From Oenanthe sinensis (taxonomy: Eukaryota; Streptophyta; Magnoliopsida; Apiales; Apiaceae), in the NCBI GenBank assembly GCA_028671895.1, contig JAPMAC010000221.1, forward strand, positions 620,001-684,000: a DNA stretch of 64,000 nucleotides. The letters are read 5' to 3'. Each line of letters begins with the position of its first letter. Within the stretch, counting starts at the first letter, position 1. The position numbers were made by a program, and so were the translations under genes. Shown here piece after piece: positions 62,001 to 64,000 of this stretch. The notes below the pieces were generated by a model. The model searched no databases. It was not told the DNA's origin and saw only the letters and a list, made by a program, of their open reading frames with translations.

Positions 62001-62182
62001 CTGAACAAAGCATAAGGGAGTATAAGATGTATGTATATATGAAATTAGATATACAAGAGAGACATGTGAGATTACCTAGGAGTGGAGTTGAAACAAGTGG
62101 ATGATCTGGAAGGGGGAGGAGGTAAAGGGGCGAACTTACTTCCTCGGAGTGCTTTTTTGTCCTCCTCCGACAACCCCTCCAT
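59060..62182 (-). CDS. Conserved small plant protein with Lys-rich C terminus, five exons
   Basis: Minus-strand exons in order: 62182-62076, 61906-61755, 59417-59359, 59273-59166, 59077-59060. All use GT/AG and phases agree, giving 147 residues. The N terminus is MEGLSEEDKKALRGSKFAPL with a Pro/Ser run. The best-conserved-looking core follows: LAHPGGPLKTNKGAALAKFL, then ERKL, then SINPQLLELAVKNAQ. A short GRIVQHVNSFGDTE segment and a strongly basic tail (KKKENKKKSKNKNKKKKTKRQK split at 20 residues: KKKENKKKSKNKNKKKK, TKRQK) complete it. The tail suggests nuclear or nucleolar location. I believe similar proteins exist in other plants but know no function. The 2.3-kb second intron holds a transposon-like insert. 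The two smallest exons (59 and 18 bp) are supported by phase and splice sites only. Confidence 0.78.
59841..60389. mobile_element. hAT-like non-autonomous element in the intron of the minus-strand gene
   Basis: It starts CAGTGTTGTGAAATGTGC and ends GCGATATTAACAATACCG, which is a loose inverted match. The flanks are CATATGTG (59833-59840) and CATGTGTG (60390-60397), an 8-bp TSD with one mismatch. Short frames inside (60074-60271) have no recognisable protein. Confidence 0.45.
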
Positions 62183-62583
62183 TCCGAGATTGATTTTATA
62201 TGTATGTACATGGTCTGTCTCTATTATATGTGTTGTAGGAATATTTCTGTCACAACTTAAATTAAAATGTACGTTTTTTCTTATTTTTTTTAAAATAATT
62301 AAAAAATGCATATATAACTTGCGTTATTAGTAAAAACGGATATTGTATTTACATTATCTGTATAATCACCCACGTGCATCAAACCACAACGCTCGCTTTC
62401 TACCGTCACATCAATCTCCTTCAATACACTCACACAACAGTTAATATATATTATTCTCTCCATGGTCTTTCATCACACAATCAATAATATATATTACTAT
62501 TATTATCAACTAAACATGCAACACTAGAATTCAATCACGGGTCTTAATATTTATCAATTTTTTATGTTGAAGTCACCTACAAC
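62183..62583 (-). promoter_or_regulatory. Upstream region of the minus-strand gene
   Basis: About 400 bp between the start codon and the hAT element end. It contains an ACGTG core at 62371-62375 (CCCACGTGCA on the plus strand) and AT-rich stretches. No exact promoter is assigned. Confidence 0.35.
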
Positions 62584-64000
62584 TAGAGGTGGCCAAACGA
62601 GCGGATCGGGCGAGTCGTGCTGGTTCACCGACGAGCCAATTTGGCCACCTCGTGACTCGACCACAGCACGCGTCTGTAGACGAGCCGTGTCAAGTCGGAC
62701 CGGTTGGTAAAAGAGTGGTTCGTGTATAACTCGTCGGATTAGACGAGTTTGATTTTTCTTTTTTTTTTTTTTTTAATTTTTATTCCATTTAATTACGTCG
62801 CGGTTAGCGGGTCAGTAACGTGCCGTGTCGAGTTGCGGTTTGGCGAGTCATTTGACTGAATGTGACTGAAGTGACTGAAGTACGATATTTGACTGAAGAA
62901 CTGATTTGATTTGAAATTTTTATCCCTAGTGATTGAGTAATGATTACTTTACTGAATAATTACTGAATAAAATGCCGAAGGCTGATCGGCAAGTTTTATT
63001 TCATTTTTTTATAAAAAATTATACGAAATTTTTTGGAATAAAAGAGGGTGGTACCTCTATAAATTTTATTAATTAAAAAATATTTTACAAATAATTTAAG
63101 AGGACTCCTCTTTAAAAAAATGGAACAAACTGCTTGTTCATAATAAACAAATTAAAAATAAATACAAAATAAATAAAAATTAAAATTACAAAATAAAAAT
63201 ATTCTATCCACTATTAATATACAAAATCTTGTTGTTCGTTGTTAGTTGACGTGCCCGATTCTGATGAATTATCCATTATCATCCACAGATCGTCTTCTCC
63301 GTCCGAGTCATCTTCTTTTCTTCCTTGTTGTATTTTTGTGGCTTGATCCCAGTCCTTTTTACAAACACATATCTTCACCGTGTCTGGCGAATGACTTGAT
63401 CTCTTCTCGTCCAACACTCTTCTACTTGCACTAAAAGCAGACTTGGACGCAATTGTAGAGGCATGAACTACTAATATGTCCCTTGCAATTTTAGCTAAAA
63501 CCGAAAATTGGTTCTCATGATTCTTCCACCACGTTAGTATTAAAAAATTATCACATAAGTCATAATTATAAGAAAAAACTCCCTAATCATACTAGAAGAA
63601 GAAGTAGGTATAAAAGACGTAGTGAAAATTCTACATTTTTATTTTTTGGTTAGGATAGATGAAATAATACTATTAAACCTACTAACAGTATTAGTTTTAG
63701 GTTTATAGTATTTTGAGTTTTGGGAGTATATATATATACAAGACAATATAATAATTTTAAATAATTTTGTACATAAATAGCATGTATATACGAAACTCCT
63801 AATACCTCATAATAATGTTCTAAAATATTTTCTAAACCTTCTTTTCTAACAGCAGAATCAAGAAGACATGCAACACCATAAATATAGGGAAAATCTGTAA
63901 AGTATTATATCCACATAATTTTCATGTCATGAATAATTGCACTCAAATAATCATTGTCTTCGAATTCACGTAAAGTAGTAATAATATTAACACACTCAAT
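62584..64000 (-). mobile_element. hAT transposon, one end and 3' part, runs off the window
   Basis: The end reads TAGAGGTGGCCAAACGAGCGG, a common plant hAT terminal sequence. It is followed by GC-rich subterminal repeats (GAGTCGTG, GACGAGCC, CGAGTC words to about 62860), then the transposase 3' end. The other end and TSD lie outside the window. Confidence 0.8.
63214..64000 (-). pseudogene. hAT transposase, C-terminal part with dimerisation domain, decayed
   Basis: On the minus strand, about 64000-63800 encodes a segment with YGVACLLDSAVRKEGLENIL, which matches the hAT block before the C-terminal domain. Below 63560 the dimerisation domain is clear: LTWWKNHENQFSVLAKIARD, then the ASTIASKSAFSASRRVL block, LDEKRSSHSP and VKKDW-type ending (CVCKKDWDQA). 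The tail is acidic. An in-frame TAA near 63911 and a frame change around 63590-63610 make it a probable pseudogene. The start lies beyond the window edge. Confidence 0.82.

Overview
This is nuclear DNA of a flowering plant, most likely a eudicot. The sequence is AT-rich, the genes carry many introns, and the two best-supported host genes are plant types: a CASP-like membrane protein and an ALWAYS EARLY / LIN-9 homologue. The window is also heavily loaded with LTR retrotransposons and MITEs. I cannot name the species from sequence alone.

Layout. 1-5695: the 3' end of a Ty1/copia element, a 140-bp satellite, and two LTRs, one of them a clean solo LTR with a 5-bp target duplication (TSD). 5696-10680: AT-rich intergenic DNA with a 1-kb terminal-inverted-repeat element (9-bp TSD) and Stowaway MITEs. 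10685-12025: a two-exon CASP-like gene, plus strand. 13660-40195: a nested retrotransposon block. A 1,550-bp LTR of an older minus-strand copia element lies in three pieces (14284-15149, 26371-26636, 39311-39728). It was split by two Sirevirus-like elements, E1 (15150-26365, plus, TSD AGTAG) and E2 (26637-39305, minus, TSD CAGTG). 40196-57100: the ALWAYS EARLY (ALY) gene with 19 coding exons that give an uninterrupted 1,124-codon reading frame. 59060-62182: a five-exon minus-strand gene for a small lysine-rich protein, convergent with ALY. 62584-64000: one end of a decayed hAT transposon that runs off the window.

The most interesting part is the E1/E2 pair. Both carry a very large accessory reading frame downstream of pol (1,636 codons and intact in E2, broken in E1). 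A third fragment of the same kind of protein lies at 13660-14283. In each element a short DNA word, different between the two (TCRAYNGAT in E1, AGACTCTG in E2), is massively repeated in equivalent places: upstream of the LTR TATA box, upstream of a TATA-like box before the accessory ORF, and inside in-frame linkers of gag, pol and the accessory protein. This looks like a self-addressed cis-element system with a private motif per element, and the accessory protein is a candidate partner. That function is inference; the motif clusters and the layout are directly visible.

The host genes look functional. ALY is expected to act in the nucleus in DREAM/MuvB-type chromatin complexes. The CASP-like protein is a four-helix plasma-membrane protein. 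The small minus-strand protein has no known function that I can name.
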